Position numbers and translations under genes: made by a program
Shown: positions 41,678-53,308 of the stretch, piece after piece
How the letters are laid out: every line of letters starts with the position of its first letter
How positions within the stretch are numbered: position 1 is the first letter of the stretch
Assembly: GCA_009760855.2 (NCBI GenBank)
Contig: WPIO01000081.1
Location: 62,001 to 126,000 of the forward strand
From: Cristatella mucedo
Taxonomy: Eukaryota > Bryozoa > Phylactolaemata > Cristatellidae
Reading direction: 5' to 3'
DNA: 64,000 nucleotides
The notes under the pieces: model-generated
What the model was told of the DNA's origin: nothing
The model's database searches: none
Seen by the model: the letters and a program-made list of their open reading frames with translations, nothing else

Positions 41678-43461
41678 TAACTCATTTTGGAGTTTCTACT
41701 CTGCCCTAATCTGTTCCTTGCGGTGCACTGTCACCTCGTAAGCACCTTACAGGCTAAATTAAGGGTTTCAACAATTTGGTATGAATTATTCTACCTTCCC
41801 GAGCTTTTTTGGAATAATGCAACAGCGGAACAATTCAAAGGCTTTTATTATGCCCGAATACTTGTGGGGCCCCTACACAGTCCCTGTGCCTAGGTGATAC
41901 GGAACCCCGATTTAACCCCTCCCCTGTACCCCCCCCCCCACGATCCTACTATTACCCTTGTACCCACAGGACCCCACTGCTGGTACCAGCTGCTTGAATG
42001 AGTCTTGATGAGCTTGCACCAACAACGCTTTTATAGCAGCAATACCAACATTTTCAAACTATAGAAAACCCAATAGTAGAAAAATTAAATCTCGCAGTTC
42101 AATCCATATTAACTGCGTTTAGTGTCCGGGGCGGGGGCTGTGAGTAAAACACTTCAATATGCTCATTAGAAAGTGGTTTTTATTAACGCCTGTATTGATG
42201 AGATATAGCAAAGTAGTGAGTCCAGATTGTACTTCGTGAAACTGTTAAATCTTCGTAATTTTTAATTAGGTTCAGTACTAAATGTATGCAAGTGGTATCC
42301 GTTTGGAACTCGGCGTGCTTAAGCAGTCTTGATCTGAGTTACTTTGGATTTCACTATACTCAAGTTATCATAAGTCGAGAAGGGGTTGGCTGGCGCTGGC
42401 TGCCTTGCAGCGGGCGCACAGTCTCTCGAACTGACAGCGCTAATAAATAGAAAGCTAATTGGTTGGGCTGAGCGTAAATTATGCGTACGGCATAGAAATC
42501 TGCCACTGCACTGTGAACGCTAGTTTTACCCGGAGAAATGTAGCCAGGCGTCAGCAATAGGCTGTTCAATAGATGCGAGCAGGCATCAGCGTATCCCAAA
42601 GAGCTTAGCGAAAGCAGTGGCGAGTTGTTCCCTAGCAACCGAGGTAAGCAACTGAGACCGAAGGACGAAAAACATCGGGTGGAGAGCGAGTGTGAACCGA
42701 CCGTGGAAACCGACAATCTCAGACGGGGCTCCGGATTGGCTGGGCTTGATGACCATGACGAGACATGGCTACCCACGTTGACGGTGTGTAGCCACGCGAC
42801 ATGCGATGCAGGTCTCTCTTTAATTGCCATTGTCTGTACTCTGTCTGTCTGTCCCTGTCTGTCTGTACCAAATCATAAAACCAAACAAAACTTTGATGCA
42901 AAGTAATCTGTTGAGGCGTTCGAATAACTCAGACTAAGCCATATTTGCAATATTTGGGAGGATTCCGTTTTCCTTCGTCCTTTGTGGGGAAAGAAAGGAA
43001 AATCTCTATATCAGCACACACGTCAGTTTGAAGAATTTATTGTCCAATTCGTCAGACGTTATGCATCGTGTAGGTCGAAAAAAGCGACGGACTTGACAAT
43101 GGCTTTGCGCATTAAGAGGTTATGCATGCAGAGGATGCCGTGTTGAGAGGCGCATTGCACTAATAATGCACGTCGGAGCATCCGGTCCACTGCCGGTCGA
43201 GCTCCAGAGCTAGTAACCACTGTCCATCACTGTTCGCGCTGGTAGAACGCTCGACCGTACAAACGAGGTAGAATCATCATTCCTCTGTCGGAAATGCCCG
43301 TATTGGCGTTTCTCGCCTCTCCGTAGACTTCCGGGCTCAGTTTTTCAAGAATCGAGGTACCCAGTATTCTAGTTTACTAATAAAAAGTGACATAACTGCT
43401 ATGACTATGCGACTCACACTAATTCCGGTGGCGGCACAAACGATGCAGAGGTCAAAGACCC
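41678..43461. other. No gene recognised
   Basis: Contains a C run at 41,928-41,940, a short CTGTCTGT repeat at 42,840-42,865, and no supported gene. A minus-strand frame at 42,360-42,830 is Ser/Leu-rich and looks like chance. Confidence 0.4.
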
Positions 43462-43636
43462 GGAGCCGTGATGGCACACTAGGTAAGGCGGTTGCTTTCA
43501 CGACCTCTGTCCCGGGTTTGATTCCTGTGGTGGGCGATTCTGTATCGCCACTGCAAGCGGTGGTGATAGCCATAAAGGCTCTTCTATCGCTATACAAAAA
43601 GAGGCTGCTTAATCAGCTAGGATTTATTTATTTATA
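43462..43636 (+). mobile_element. SINE1, best plus-strand copy
   Basis: Head GAGCCGTGATGGCACACTAG (A-box region), 'aaggcggttgctttcacgacc', decayed B box GGGTTTGATTCCTG, body 'gccactgcaagcggtggtgatag', 'ctatcgctatacaaaaagaggctg' and an ATTTATTTATTT tail. Confidence 0.92.
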
Positions 43637-43847
43637 GCGCTATTGCGTATTGTGCATTATAGCGCTATTGCGTTAGATATTTTGCACGGGGCACAACTAA
43701 TAACTCCGTATTAGAAAAAGCACAAATGATAGCCTGCATATTAAGGCTAATGCAGCAAGTGACCCAGTAAACTCGTTCACAAGCTTACACCAGCTCTCGT
43801 TTAGTGTTAGGAATCAACGACTGGTAGAATGTTGCTCCGAGTGCCTC

Positions 43848-44005
43848 GGTTTGGCTAAGGGGTTAAGGTGCTCACCGTTAACGACCAAGATCAATATCAT
43901 GCTCACCTTTAGGATCAAGGTCGTGAGCTCGAGCCCTGCGACATATGTAAAGTGCACGGATAGGCATCCAGTTTTATGAGGAAGCTACACAAATAAGCTA
44001 TATAC
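43848..44005 (+). mobile_element. SINE2, diverged, with head insertion
   Basis: 'cggtttggctaaggggttaaggtgctcacc', an extra ~25 bases, 'aaggtcgtgagctcgagccctg', then the tail 'gtaaagtgcacggataggcatcc'. Confidence 0.65.
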
Positions 44006-44326
44006 TTTTTATGACCTTCAAAATATGTATGCTAAATTGTGCTGTGCCGATTGTTAATGGAAATCCAAGATCTCTAGAAGTTAAATAGCCTCAATGACTA
44101 GCTAAAATAACCTAGGGTCAACACTGCGGTTTGAAGTAGGAAAGCAGAATTGTAACCGTTACGCAGAGTAATTTTTTAGTTGGCGATATCCATTTTAACA
44201 GACATTGATAAATCCATACATCGAATAGGAATATAACTGGAGTCCTGCTCTTTGGCATCCGTTTTTATTGCTGAAGCTCATGAAACCATTATAAAACCCT
44301 GTAATCTCTACTAATTAAACAGAGAA
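44006..44326. other. No gene recognised
   Basis: Anonymous sequence. Confidence 0.4.
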
Positions 44327-44486
44327 AGTCCGTCACGCCGCAAGATGGCGCACTTCCGTCAAGCGGAAAGATGGCGCAGCGTTGTCTTCCGTGACGAATC
44401 TACTATGATTCAGCGAAGTGAATCCTTAGGCAGTGAGCTGATCGCAATCAAGGTTTTTAGTTAGTCCGTCACAGTCATTGACGTCA
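44327..44486. promoter_or_regulatory. Cluster of CRE-, ETS- and YY1-like motifs
   Basis: CAAGATGGCGCA at 44,341-44,352 and AAAGATGGCGCA at 44,367-44,378 (YY1-like cores), with CTTCCG / CGGAAAG between them in inverted arrangement (ETS-like). AGTCCGTCAC occurs twice (about 44,327 and 44,464). A perfect CRE, TGACGTCA, is at 44,479-44,486. Such clusters mark housekeeping promoters, but no gene is seen next to it and no CpG island surrounds it. Confidence 0.25.
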
Positions 44487-44914
44487 CGCTCATAACATGC
44501 CTGTTGTGATATTTACAGTAGTACTACGACGTTACAGTACCGATGAGCGTCAAGTCGGAAAAGGGGGCGACAAAGTGACAATTTTTTAATTTGCATGTAG
44601 CTGCATTAATGCACCCTCATAGTTGAAATTGAACATGACTTGCTGTACTTGCCGTTGGTAAGCGATGAACATGCATACACACGTGAATCTTTACCGGGGC
44701 TGACTATATAGTTCATACAAATTTAAAAACGTCAACGGGTAAGTACGTTCCGTACACAAAACTCGAGGCAGATTTGCTACCAGGATCTGACGAAAAAAAT
44801 TTCAGAAAAGTATATTTGTCTTCCTTTTGTAACTAACTTATTGAATATAAAACTTTGAAATACGTTTTCCATGTTTCTCCTATACAGATTTAGCTCCATT
44901 AGGGTGAAATTAGT

Positions 44915-45150
44915 GGGTGTGCTCCCAAAGCCTGGAACTCACTCCCGACTGACATCACGACTCACCCTGACTTGACAGTTAAAAAGAAGCTAAAAAATAC
45001 CTGCTGGGTTCTAATAACTGGTCAATTGCGTGCTTATGTGTGCTGACACTGTATATGTCACCCCTAGCACTGTTTGCATATTGACAATTTGCATTTTACC
45101 TATAACCACTTTATGCTTGTTGACACTGTGCATGTTGCTACAAATGTGGT
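44915..45150 (+). mobile_element. L2-A 3' relic
   Basis: 'gtgctcccaaagcctggaactcactcccg' (APKAWNSLP codons) and a diverged 3' UTR, ending abruptly without a tail. Confidence 0.7.
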
Positions 45151-45330
45151 GTGCTGCTTACACATCCGGACAGAATGGGACACAGCACTCATAAAGGTGC
45201 TAGTCTCGGCCGCCGTGCGACGAATACCAGTGACGCCCGAGCCTTGTAGCACGGATAAACAATTGTAGGCACTGCAACAACGCATGCAGGTGCGCCGGCA
45301 GAAGCATGAACGCGGCAGCGACGAAGAGCG

Positions 45331-45700
45331 CTTAATGTATCTCCGTCTGTAACTCCACAAAGTCATAAAGACCACGTGGGTGTTACGCAGGAGAGTTTTG
45401 TATAGCGCACTCACAGCCTAAGCGGCTTTCAGTATGCATTCGGTAGCCTTCAGATTTCGTCTCACGCAACAAAGAGAAAGTGGGAAGCATAGCAGAGTTA
45501 GGAGAGCAGTTGAGGTAGTGAGTAGCATGGCGGTAGCAGCTCAGGACCGCTGAAAAAGATGTGCCATAGTTGGCAGCAGGAGAGTAGTTGTCGTTGCGTA
45601 AGAATTGTGGAAATGAGCTCCACAGTCTAGGACCTGCAGAGCTAAAACTTCTGTCGCCAGCGGTCTTTAAGCGGAGGAATGGAACAGCTAATACCTTAAC
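45331..45700 (-). pseudogene. L2-B 3' end
   Basis: Minus copy: GTATCTCCGTCTGTAACTCC, UTR, C-terminal codons to 'ggaggaatggaacagctaat'. Same subfamily as 30,237 and 39,945 but longer. Confidence 0.85.
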
Positions 45701-45860
45701 ATATCAAGTCCGTATCCAGAATGCGTACCAGTCTCTTTGACTGCAGCGGACGGTTACGTGCGTACAGCAGCGGCCATGACGTAACCAACGGCTCTGTGGC
45801 CTAGAGCTCAAATTAGCTCCAATGCCAATGCCCGGAGTCTGGAATCCTAAATGCCCGCCT

Positions 45861-46043
45861 AAATAAAAATAATACTAGTTGATTTAAAAGCCTCTTTTGT
45901 ATAGTGACGCACGAGCCTTTAAAGCTATCACCACGGCTTCCAGCGGTGGTACAGGATCGCCCACCGCAGGAATCGAACCCACAACCTCAGGCCCGAGGTC
46001 GTGAAAAGAAACTGCCTTACCTAGTGAGCTATCACGGCTCACC
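45861..46043 (-). mobile_element. SINE1
   Basis: Minus copy: AAATAAAAATAATACTAGTT tail, body, reversed B box GGAATCGAACCC, head 'gctatcacggctcacc'. The words CCAGC and GGCTCACC repeat just downstream (46,040-46,100). Confidence 0.88.
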
Positions 46044-46164
46044 AGCTAATCGCCAGCACGGCTAACACTAACTCACCAGCTCGGCTCACCAGCCTATCTC
46101 ATGGAGCCGGCTTTTTATACGGCCTCGGCAATAAGTAAATAATTATCCGCCATAATCCGGCTGG

Positions 46165-46305
46165 TTTACCTAGCGCCGTTTCAATGCTACCGCTTACTTT
46201 TTGATCACGCTTCCGTTACAGCATGTGGAAAGTACCTAGAGTGGGATCAAGTTCTCTGAGGGCTCGATAAAAATGTATTATTATTATTATTGTTATTATT
46301 ATAGA
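46165..46305 (+). mobile_element. L2-A tail
   Basis: GGAAAGTACCTAGAGTGGGA ... AGTTCTCTGAGGGCTCG and (ATT)n. Only the last ~140 bases remain. Confidence 0.75.
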
Positions 46306-47335
46306 CAACGAATTCTAACCTCGATCGTTAGTGGGGTCGTCTTGCCAGCGAGGTAGGCGGACACTCAGGCCCGCCTTCCAAAGCAAGGTTGGAGTTTTCC
46401 ATCAGTTTTACGGGTGCAGGCTAATTTGCAATTAAATCCAGGAGTTTCTGCTCGCTATTGTACAGCTCTGGATTGGGAACCATTAGGTGGGTGCAAAGCC
46501 AGCTAACTATAAGCGCGCCCATCGCAGACAATCTCGAGAAAAGCAAGCAGCCCAGGGAGCCACTCAGAGCCACGCCGCCGTAACTTAAAAGAAACGTGGC
46601 TCAAATCAAGCGCAGCAGGAAGAGACTGCATAAGGAACTCGCGATCGCTTCGTTCTACCAAAGCTCAGCGATCGCCTCACTCATGACAAGGTCAAAAAAA
46701 GAGACTGTAGGTAACAGACGAGCACTTTGCGAGCCAGGTCGTGGTGTGGAGTCCTTGCCCGACAGTAGGCCGGGTGAATCTGCCAGGCTGAGCGTACGGC
46801 TTGGTCAGCGGAGACTCAGGCCGGCATTGCGATGCATCGAAAGTTCCCCAGATTTTCTGTGGGCACACGAAAGTATTCATGTAAGAATTATCCGATTTAA
46901 ATTCGCCGGCAACTACTAGTAATGGACGACTCACTGATGGAGTAATTCCTCTTTGCTAGGAGCGGATTTGGCTCCTTGGACTAACAGCTTAACGATGACA
47001 TCGATCTCCATAACTACCCGGACACCTATAAGTGGAGCAAACGATTCAATCGCCGGTGACTAGCGCAGTGATTCACCGTAACGTTTTTTGGCCAGACACT
47101 GTCGTGCCCCCTTGTCGGGCTTTCTGTTTTGAACCGGGCCTTAGGATTGACCGGTCGAAAGGAGCCGCAAGGCCAAATCCGTGGCCATGTCCATATCGAG
47201 TTCATTGTTGCAGAGTCCCACCAGTGGCGCACCAAATGAAATTCAAGACGCCGGTTGTGGTACTTGAGGGTGGCCAGCGTCATGCTGGCTCATAACTGCC
47301 TGCTGCCTAGTCAAAGTCGGCTATGCAGTCGTGAA
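46306..47335. other. No gene recognised
   Basis: Frames here (for example + 46,596-46,919) show no domain. Nothing supported. Confidence 0.35.
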
Positions 47336-47448
47336 GGGTAGGTGGATAATCCTCGGAAGGATAGGTGGATAATCCTCGGAAGGATAGGTGGATAATCCTC
47401 GGAAGGATAGGTGGGTAATCTTCGGAAGGATAGGTGGATAATCCTCGC
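47336..47448. repeat. 23-bp tandem repeat, about five copies
   Basis: Unit GGATAGGTGGATAATCCTCG-GAA. The fourth copy has G and T substitutions (GGTGGGTAATCTTCGG) and the last is cut at CCTCGCG. Confidence 0.95.
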
Positions 47449-47763
47449 GTAACTTGACGTACTTGCCAGCTCAGACTTCTTCAGGCGGAGACTATCGGGG
47501 CGCCGGGCTCTCCACCCACATTACCCGACTGCAGGTGACATGCAAGCACCTTTCGTCCATTCTCGACAAGGCGCTGCCTACGCGATGAGACAAGCTTTGT
47601 CGAAATTTGAAGTTTTGATGGGAAAATGCCACAAAGCAAACACAGCGGAAGATCGGAAGAATAAAAAAACAGGCAGTTAAGAAAAATAAGCGAGCGACAC
47701 GCGAATGAAGCCGAACTTGAGGCGTGCACATTCCTCGTGCAGGATATTTATAAATAATAAATA

Positions 47764-47897
47764 AATAATTCATTAGTATAGCGCCCCAAGAGAACTAAAT
47801 CTCTATTCAGGCGCTTCACATATGCCTCAGGGCTCGAGCCCACGACCTCAGCCAGACCTTAGTCGAGGCGAGCACCTTAACCGCTGGACCAACCCAG
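47764..47897 (-). mobile_element. SINE2
   Basis: Minus copy: 'aattcattagtatagcgccccaagagaac', reversed B box GGGCTCGAGCCC, head 'cttaaccgctggaccaacccagc'. Confidence 0.88.
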
Positions 47898-47961
47898 CTC
47901 GGCAAATATTTGCTGCTGTCTTTCTGTTCTTGATGCCTTGTCTCCGGTATAGAGGTCAGCC

Positions 47962-48118
47962 AATACAACCAACTCATTTACATGGCGGTAGAAGAGCCTT
48001 AGCTGCTATCACCACCACTTACAGTGGGCAATAAATGATCACCCACTGCAGGACTAGAACCGACGACCTGGATCGTGGAGAGTGAGCGACCTACCTCTGA
48101 GCTAAGACCGGCTGAGAC
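47962..48118 (-). mobile_element. SINE1, diverged
   Basis: Minus: 'agaagagccttagctgctatcaccacc', 'aggactagaaccgacgacc' (decayed B box), head 'ctctgagctaagaccggctgag'. Confidence 0.7.
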
Positions 48119-48359
48119 TAGCACTGTAGCCTCGAGCTCGCCGTGTTCGCAGCCTCGTTCTGGCCACATGGAAGCCGAACGCTGCGTTTGTAACGCGACT
48201 GTACAAGCAGGAAGACCTTAGCGAAGTGATTTGAAGAAGTCGAGACAGAATGTAGCAAGTGTGTGAATCAATTTGGGTGGGGCGTCACTGTCAAAGCAGG
48301 CTCTAATTTTTGCAATGTTACGAAGCTGAAACTAGCCAGACCTGACTGTAGAGCTGATG

Positions 48360-48580
48360 TTGTCATTTAGGAAAGCTTGCATTGGAACAGAACACCAAGA
48401 TTTTGTGCAGATGCTAGAGGAAATATGCTGAGCCCATTTTGAAAGATACTTTTTAATTTCCGAGTAATACTTGGCTTACCCACAATTAGCAAGTCGGTTT
48501 TTATTATGGAATAAGTCGGATGCTTAGATCGAATTAAGATGGCTACCTTCTCACACTTTTGGGTTCCAGCAGACAATGCC
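48360..48580 (-). pseudogene. L2-A RT relic
   Basis: Minus frame KTDLLIVGKPSITRKLKSIF ... LASAQNLGVLFQCKLS aligns with KTNLLVMGKPSVIQRLEKLT ... ESARNLGVIFQSDLS of the 9,516 frame. About 60 residues only. Confidence 0.8.
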
Positions 48581-49960
48581 TTAGCTAGCGGTGCAGATTC
48601 TTTGAGGGCACAAGTATCTACAACAAGCTGTGGGCAGGTTTTCCATCACCATTCAATGGTTGATCGCATGCTCAGGTGGAGATGCTTCAGTTGGGCACAT
48701 TTTGCTTTAAGTTTCCAGACGGTGACTGGGAAAAGAACACAGTTAAGTATCATCAAGTAACAGCCAAGGAATGCACTTCTCAGAAAGAGCCCATCCTTAC
48801 CACCTGCACGGGCTGAATGCCTGAATGAAGTGAGAGGATGTGCTGCTGAAATGTGGAGCATCATTAGCACCACAGAACAGGTGATAAGGCTCACGGCATC
48901 GTTTTCATCCAGGAAGTAGCTGACCTCGTGCAGGTGAGCTTTAGCACGTTGGCACCGTATCTGAGGTTGAGTCTCTCTGGCTTTATCCCCAGGCAGCTGC
49001 CCATAGCTGCAGCCTGCATGCACGACTCGGCTCTGCACAAGGTGAATTGGTCCTAAGCATGCACTGTTTCTAAGGCGGGACTAAGCCAGAACCGTAGCGT
49101 AGTGCTGGAGAAGGTACCATCGTGGACCTCAGTTGACCGGCCACAGTCGATACTGAGCACGATACTGGCCAGTGGCTGCTGGCCAGTGGCTGCTGGCCAG
49201 CAACTGCACTTCGATCATATTCCGACTGAACGACAGACGACGCTCGGTCTTCTGCTGCTCCAGCTTCCCGTGCTCTCAGCTGGTTTGACACGCAGCAGCT
49301 AGCTGCTTGAAAGATCTTTACTGGCTTCGTCATAGCTTATCTGGGCCACTCTTGATTAAGAAAGGATCGATATGCTCAGCTTTGGGCCGTCTGATGAATC
49401 TAGGTGAATGACCTTACTATGTGAAGTGGCTGCTCATACCTCCGAGAAAAGACTTGCCAAGGCAATTCAATCGGTCTTCCCTCTCTGAGGTTCCGAGGTC
49501 GAAGCCAGACCTCTTTTACCAGGTGCTGGAACCGTGACGTTGACCAATTACAGAGGTGGCTGGATTGAGCTGGCCAGCATGCCCCCTCCAAAACAGAGCT
49601 CCATCGGGCTTGAAAGAGTCTGCAGCCCCAGAGCTCCCACGGCGTTTGATTGCTACTGGTTAGGCAGGGCCCCTCTGCTCATCGTGGAGTCGTTTCTAAC
49701 CCTTTCTGCATACCTGCTCTCATCACTAATTGCCACGTAAAGCAAGAGGCAGCAACGAGATGGCCTTTTGGGGCCAACTTTGGCCTGTAAAAAGCATCAT
49801 CCCTTGGTACCTCAGATCACTATCGTTTAAGATACAATCTCGTGATTTGGAAATGCAAGGAAACAGAAGCACTGCAGCAGTGATGGCTGTGAAGGAGGCA
49901 GCCGACGAGGCAGCAGAAGCAGCTCAGAGAATCTGCTTAAAATGCCGGTTCAATGCCGGA
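48581..49960. other. No gene recognised
   Basis: Anonymous sequence with a 14-bp unit (GGCCAGTGGCTGCT) repeated at 49,168-49,200. No supported gene. Confidence 0.35.
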
Positions 49961-50245
49961 TGTAATGTAAAGCAATGTATCTCCATCTGTAGGTCCACAA
50001 AGCCACAAAGACTACGAGAGTGTTAAGCAGGATAGTTTTGTATAGCACACTCTTAGCCTAAGCAGCTTTCGGTACGCATTCAACAGCCAACAGACTTCAT
50101 ATAACGAAACAAAGAGAAAGTGGTAAGTATAGCAGAGTCAGGAGAGCAGTTGAGATAATGAGTAAAATGGAAGTAGCAGCTCAGGACCGCTGGAAAGGAT
50201 GAGCCATAGTCAGCATCAGGAGGGTAGTTGTCGTTGTGTAAGAAA
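49961..50245 (-). mobile_element. L2-B 3' end, older
   Basis: Minus: GTAATGTAAAGCAATGTATC, 'ctccatctgtaggtccacaaagcc', UTR, C-terminal codons to 'gggtagttgtcgttgtgtaag'. Confidence 0.8.
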
Positions 50246-51500
50246 GATCTCACGAAACAACACACAGAAGTACTTAACAGCTCAGCATTGACGACCTAAC
50301 TCCGAGTAAAACAGCTTAACTCACTGTCAACTTTGTTGTGAAGAGCAGGCTCAGCAGCTGAGACCATATCGCAGGACAGATAGTGTAGGATCAGCCAGGA
50401 AGACAGCCAATAAATTAAGTGTTTTTTAAACAGAGTCATCCCTGTAATGGCAGGATGAGACACAGTCCAAGGTTCAGCTGGCTTCAGCTTTGGCTTTGGC
50501 AGTCGAGTTTGACTTTCGATGCTCGAGCTACCGTGCCAGGCTGCAGCAGCATTGAGCCACTTTGCTGATATTCGGATGCAGCCGAATATCAGACAACCCA
50601 TTCGATCGGCCTACTTATCATCTACCGGTCACTTCTCTCAATCGCCCAAAGGTTTAATCGTTCCACGGCTGACGGAGCCTAGCAGCCCTGCGCAGGCTGC
50701 TCTCTGCCTGCTCTCAATCCTTTCAGCTGCACCAGTCCTCCATATGCAGGCAAGGAGTCCCATCGACCCACTGCATTCTACCAGCTTCCTCCGAGCCGTT
50801 AGCAGCAGCAGCCGAACAGTGAGACACTAGCAAGACGCAGCTTATCGTCTGGCCGGCCGCAGCTGCAGCAGCCGTAAACCCGAGAGCATACTGCTGGTTG
50901 GAGTGGAAATTAATGATGATTGAGGAGGAAAGAGTCATCAAAGTTGGCATGCCCTGGATCTGGTTTCGTCTGCCACAACAGCTCACACAAAACTGGCTGC
51001 CGAAGACACTACTGTCAGGCTAGCTCAGGTGAAGACAGTTGCAACTTGGTTAAGCAATTGGCCGAAAGATCAGATTATGTACGATGGCTTAAGTGCTGCC
51101 CATATTCCATCGGCAGCAGGGAGTCATTACTGGTTCTGCCAAAGGTCAATGTGACAACCTATCCCCAGAATACTAAATGTCTCAACGGTGAAGGTCGGTG
51201 CCACGAGTTTTGGCTGTGGGCAGGTAGGTGAAGGAGCATTCTGCATTCTAGAATGTGCATTCCAATGTACGTTATGGAAAGTAATTTTTGTAGAAGCTCG
51301 TGTGCAATTATATATGTGTTCGTACATACACATGCTGGTACATAGTACCTCATAATGCATGCATGTATCTACTTGTGCAAACATAATATATATCCTGCTA
51401 TCCTGCACACACAGTATAAAGGCATAACGATGTATATGCCCGGAACACTGTATGTGTGTGTGTGTGTGTACGCACACACGTGTGCACACAAACACACTCA
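50246..51500. other. No gene recognised
   Basis: A + frame at 50,920-51,231 ends at a donor-like GCAG|GTAGGT (LNGEGRCHEFWLWAG) but has no domain and no partner exon, so I do not call it. Confidence 0.3.
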
Positions 51501-51503
51501 GAT

Positions 51504-51504
<1 letters not shown>

Positions 51505-51590
<86 letters not shown>
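51505..51590. repeat. (CA)n microsatellite
   Basis: 86 bp of CA followed by TATATATACA. Confidence 0.95.
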
Positions 51591-51598
<8 letters not shown>

Positions 51599-51765
51599 CA
51601 GCAGGATTGAACACGTATTTCAAATTTCAGTTTGATACGAACAGTATTAGACAAGTTATGCAATATATATTTAAAATTAAGCTCTTTAAAAGTCACAAGA
51701 ATGCACCTGAACGAACTTATAATAATAAATTTGTTATACCACCTTCAGATACCTCATTTTATTGT

Positions 51766-52215
51766 TAGGCTCTTAAAATTTACTGCAAAGAAAGCATGAT
51801 CGAATGGTTAGTGGTAGCACGCTCAATGACAACAAGCATTACATGGTCAGAGGTATCATGTACAGGGTCAGCATGCAAATACGGTTAGTGGTGGCATGCA
51901 CAGTGTCGGCATGCATAAGCACATAAATGAGAAATCACAAGGAATTTCCAAATGTTGAAATAAATTGAGGCGTTTTCAGTTTCTTTTTTAATATGGTCAA
52001 GGTAGGCACAATGTCGTGATATCGTGACACCAATCTGAAGTGAGTTCCAGGTTTTGGGAGCATATGAGCTACACTCAGGGTACACAAAGGAGTAGAGATT
52101 CGTATGATGTATGAGTAAACGATTAAAATTCCGAAAAACAGGTAGTACGATGCTTAGCCTGGTGGGGGAGTAGGCCTGACAGGTAGCATGGAGCCAAAGA
52201 ATGAAGGTACCTAAA
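51766..52215 (-). pseudogene. L2-A 3' relic
   Basis: Minus: tail box 'cttaaaatttactgcaaag', 3' UTR ('atggttagtggtagcacgctcaatg', 'ggcatgcacagtgtcggcatgc'), C-terminal codons (SSYAPKTWNSLQIGV) and 'cttagcctggtgggggagtag' matching LLPHQAKH. Confidence 0.75.
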
Positions 52216-53085
52216 AGGGAGTGATAGAACCTGGAAGTTTATGTGTTACTTGACTGGGTGTATATATATAAATATATATGTGTGTGGGTGTGTGCACATA
52301 TGTGTGTGTGCGCATGTGTGCGTGTGTTCAGTATGTACTGTGTTGGCCCGATAACATCTACATACCCCCAGAATCCATATAGATCTGAAACATTGTAGAC
52401 TTTTATGAAATCGAGGCCGAACATTGTACGACCACGATGTAGGATTAATACAAAGAAGCACTAAATATTACAAATTGTACATTCTGCTACCTTAGTTAGC
52501 CTACTTGGTGCAGAAAAGATGCGAAATTAAGTTGTTTGGCAGTTTCAAGTGGGTTTCGGAAAAACGGTTAATGAATGGTGGTTTTTGGAGCTGCCATCAG
52601 AGCAGAGTGAAGCAAGAATCTTTGGCTGGTGCCAAGTAGGCCGCTCTTGAAAAATACGTCTCGGCATAATTATACAGAGGTATACATACACATGTGCGCA
52701 TTCACAAGTTGTATATACCAGTGTGGAGGCCCTGTATGTACTACATATGTACTATACACTGTATACCTGCATACATATAAGCACTTTATCGTGAACACTA
52801 CATTGCCACAGTATGCACATGTCTGCAATAAGATTATTTTATCGTAGATCGGAGAGCTAAAGATGTAGATCAATAGACATTGATGCACAAGCAGTGGTGG
52901 CTAATCCAAGGGCAAGGTTTTTCGAGGTCAAGGATGTAGAAGGCTTAAGCTAGTTCAATTGCTCTTTCGTAAGTATGGTACTGTTTTGGTTGACAGTTTC
53001 AAGAAAGAAAGCTAGAAGTTGCAGTGGTTATTTTCAGCCATAAAATGCACACTACATATCAATACATACTCTTTCAGGAATACAT
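52216..53085. other. No gene recognised
   Basis: Anonymous; (TA)n and (TG)n-rich runs at 52,258-52,330 and TATACATA-type words at 52,680-52,780. Confidence 0.4.
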
Positions 53086-53089
53086 TGTG

Positions 53090-53308
53090 TGCTGTTGCAT
53101 GCTGAAACTGTGCATGCTGCCACTAACCATTTTTGCATGCTGGCCATGTGCATGTCTCCTCTGACCATGCTATGCTTGTTGTCATTGAGCGCGCTACCAC
53201 GAACCATTTGATCATGCCTTCTTTTCAGCAGATGTAAAGTGCCAGAAAGAGATTGAGTTCTCTGAGGGTGCTAAAACAAATGTATTATCACCATTATTAT
53301 TATTACAT
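53090..53308 (+). mobile_element. L2-A 3' UTR and tail
   Basis: 'gctgaaactgtgcatgctgccactaacc', CAGATGTAAAGTGCCAGAAA, GAGATTGAGTTCTCTGAGGG and a short (ATT)n. Confidence 0.8.

Noticed and set aside
42360-42830. 156-codon minus-strand frame
   Set aside because: Ser/Leu-rich without domain, overlapped by a + frame over the same bases, no splice partner.
43462-43540. tRNA-like sequence with B box
   Set aside because: Part of the dispersed SINE1 family with a conserved non-tRNA body.
47336-47448. CRISPR-like repeat array
   Set aside because: Head-to-tail minisatellite without spacers.
50920-51231. Possible exon ending at a GT donor
   Set aside because: No domain, no acceptor or partner exon; the donor match alone is too common.
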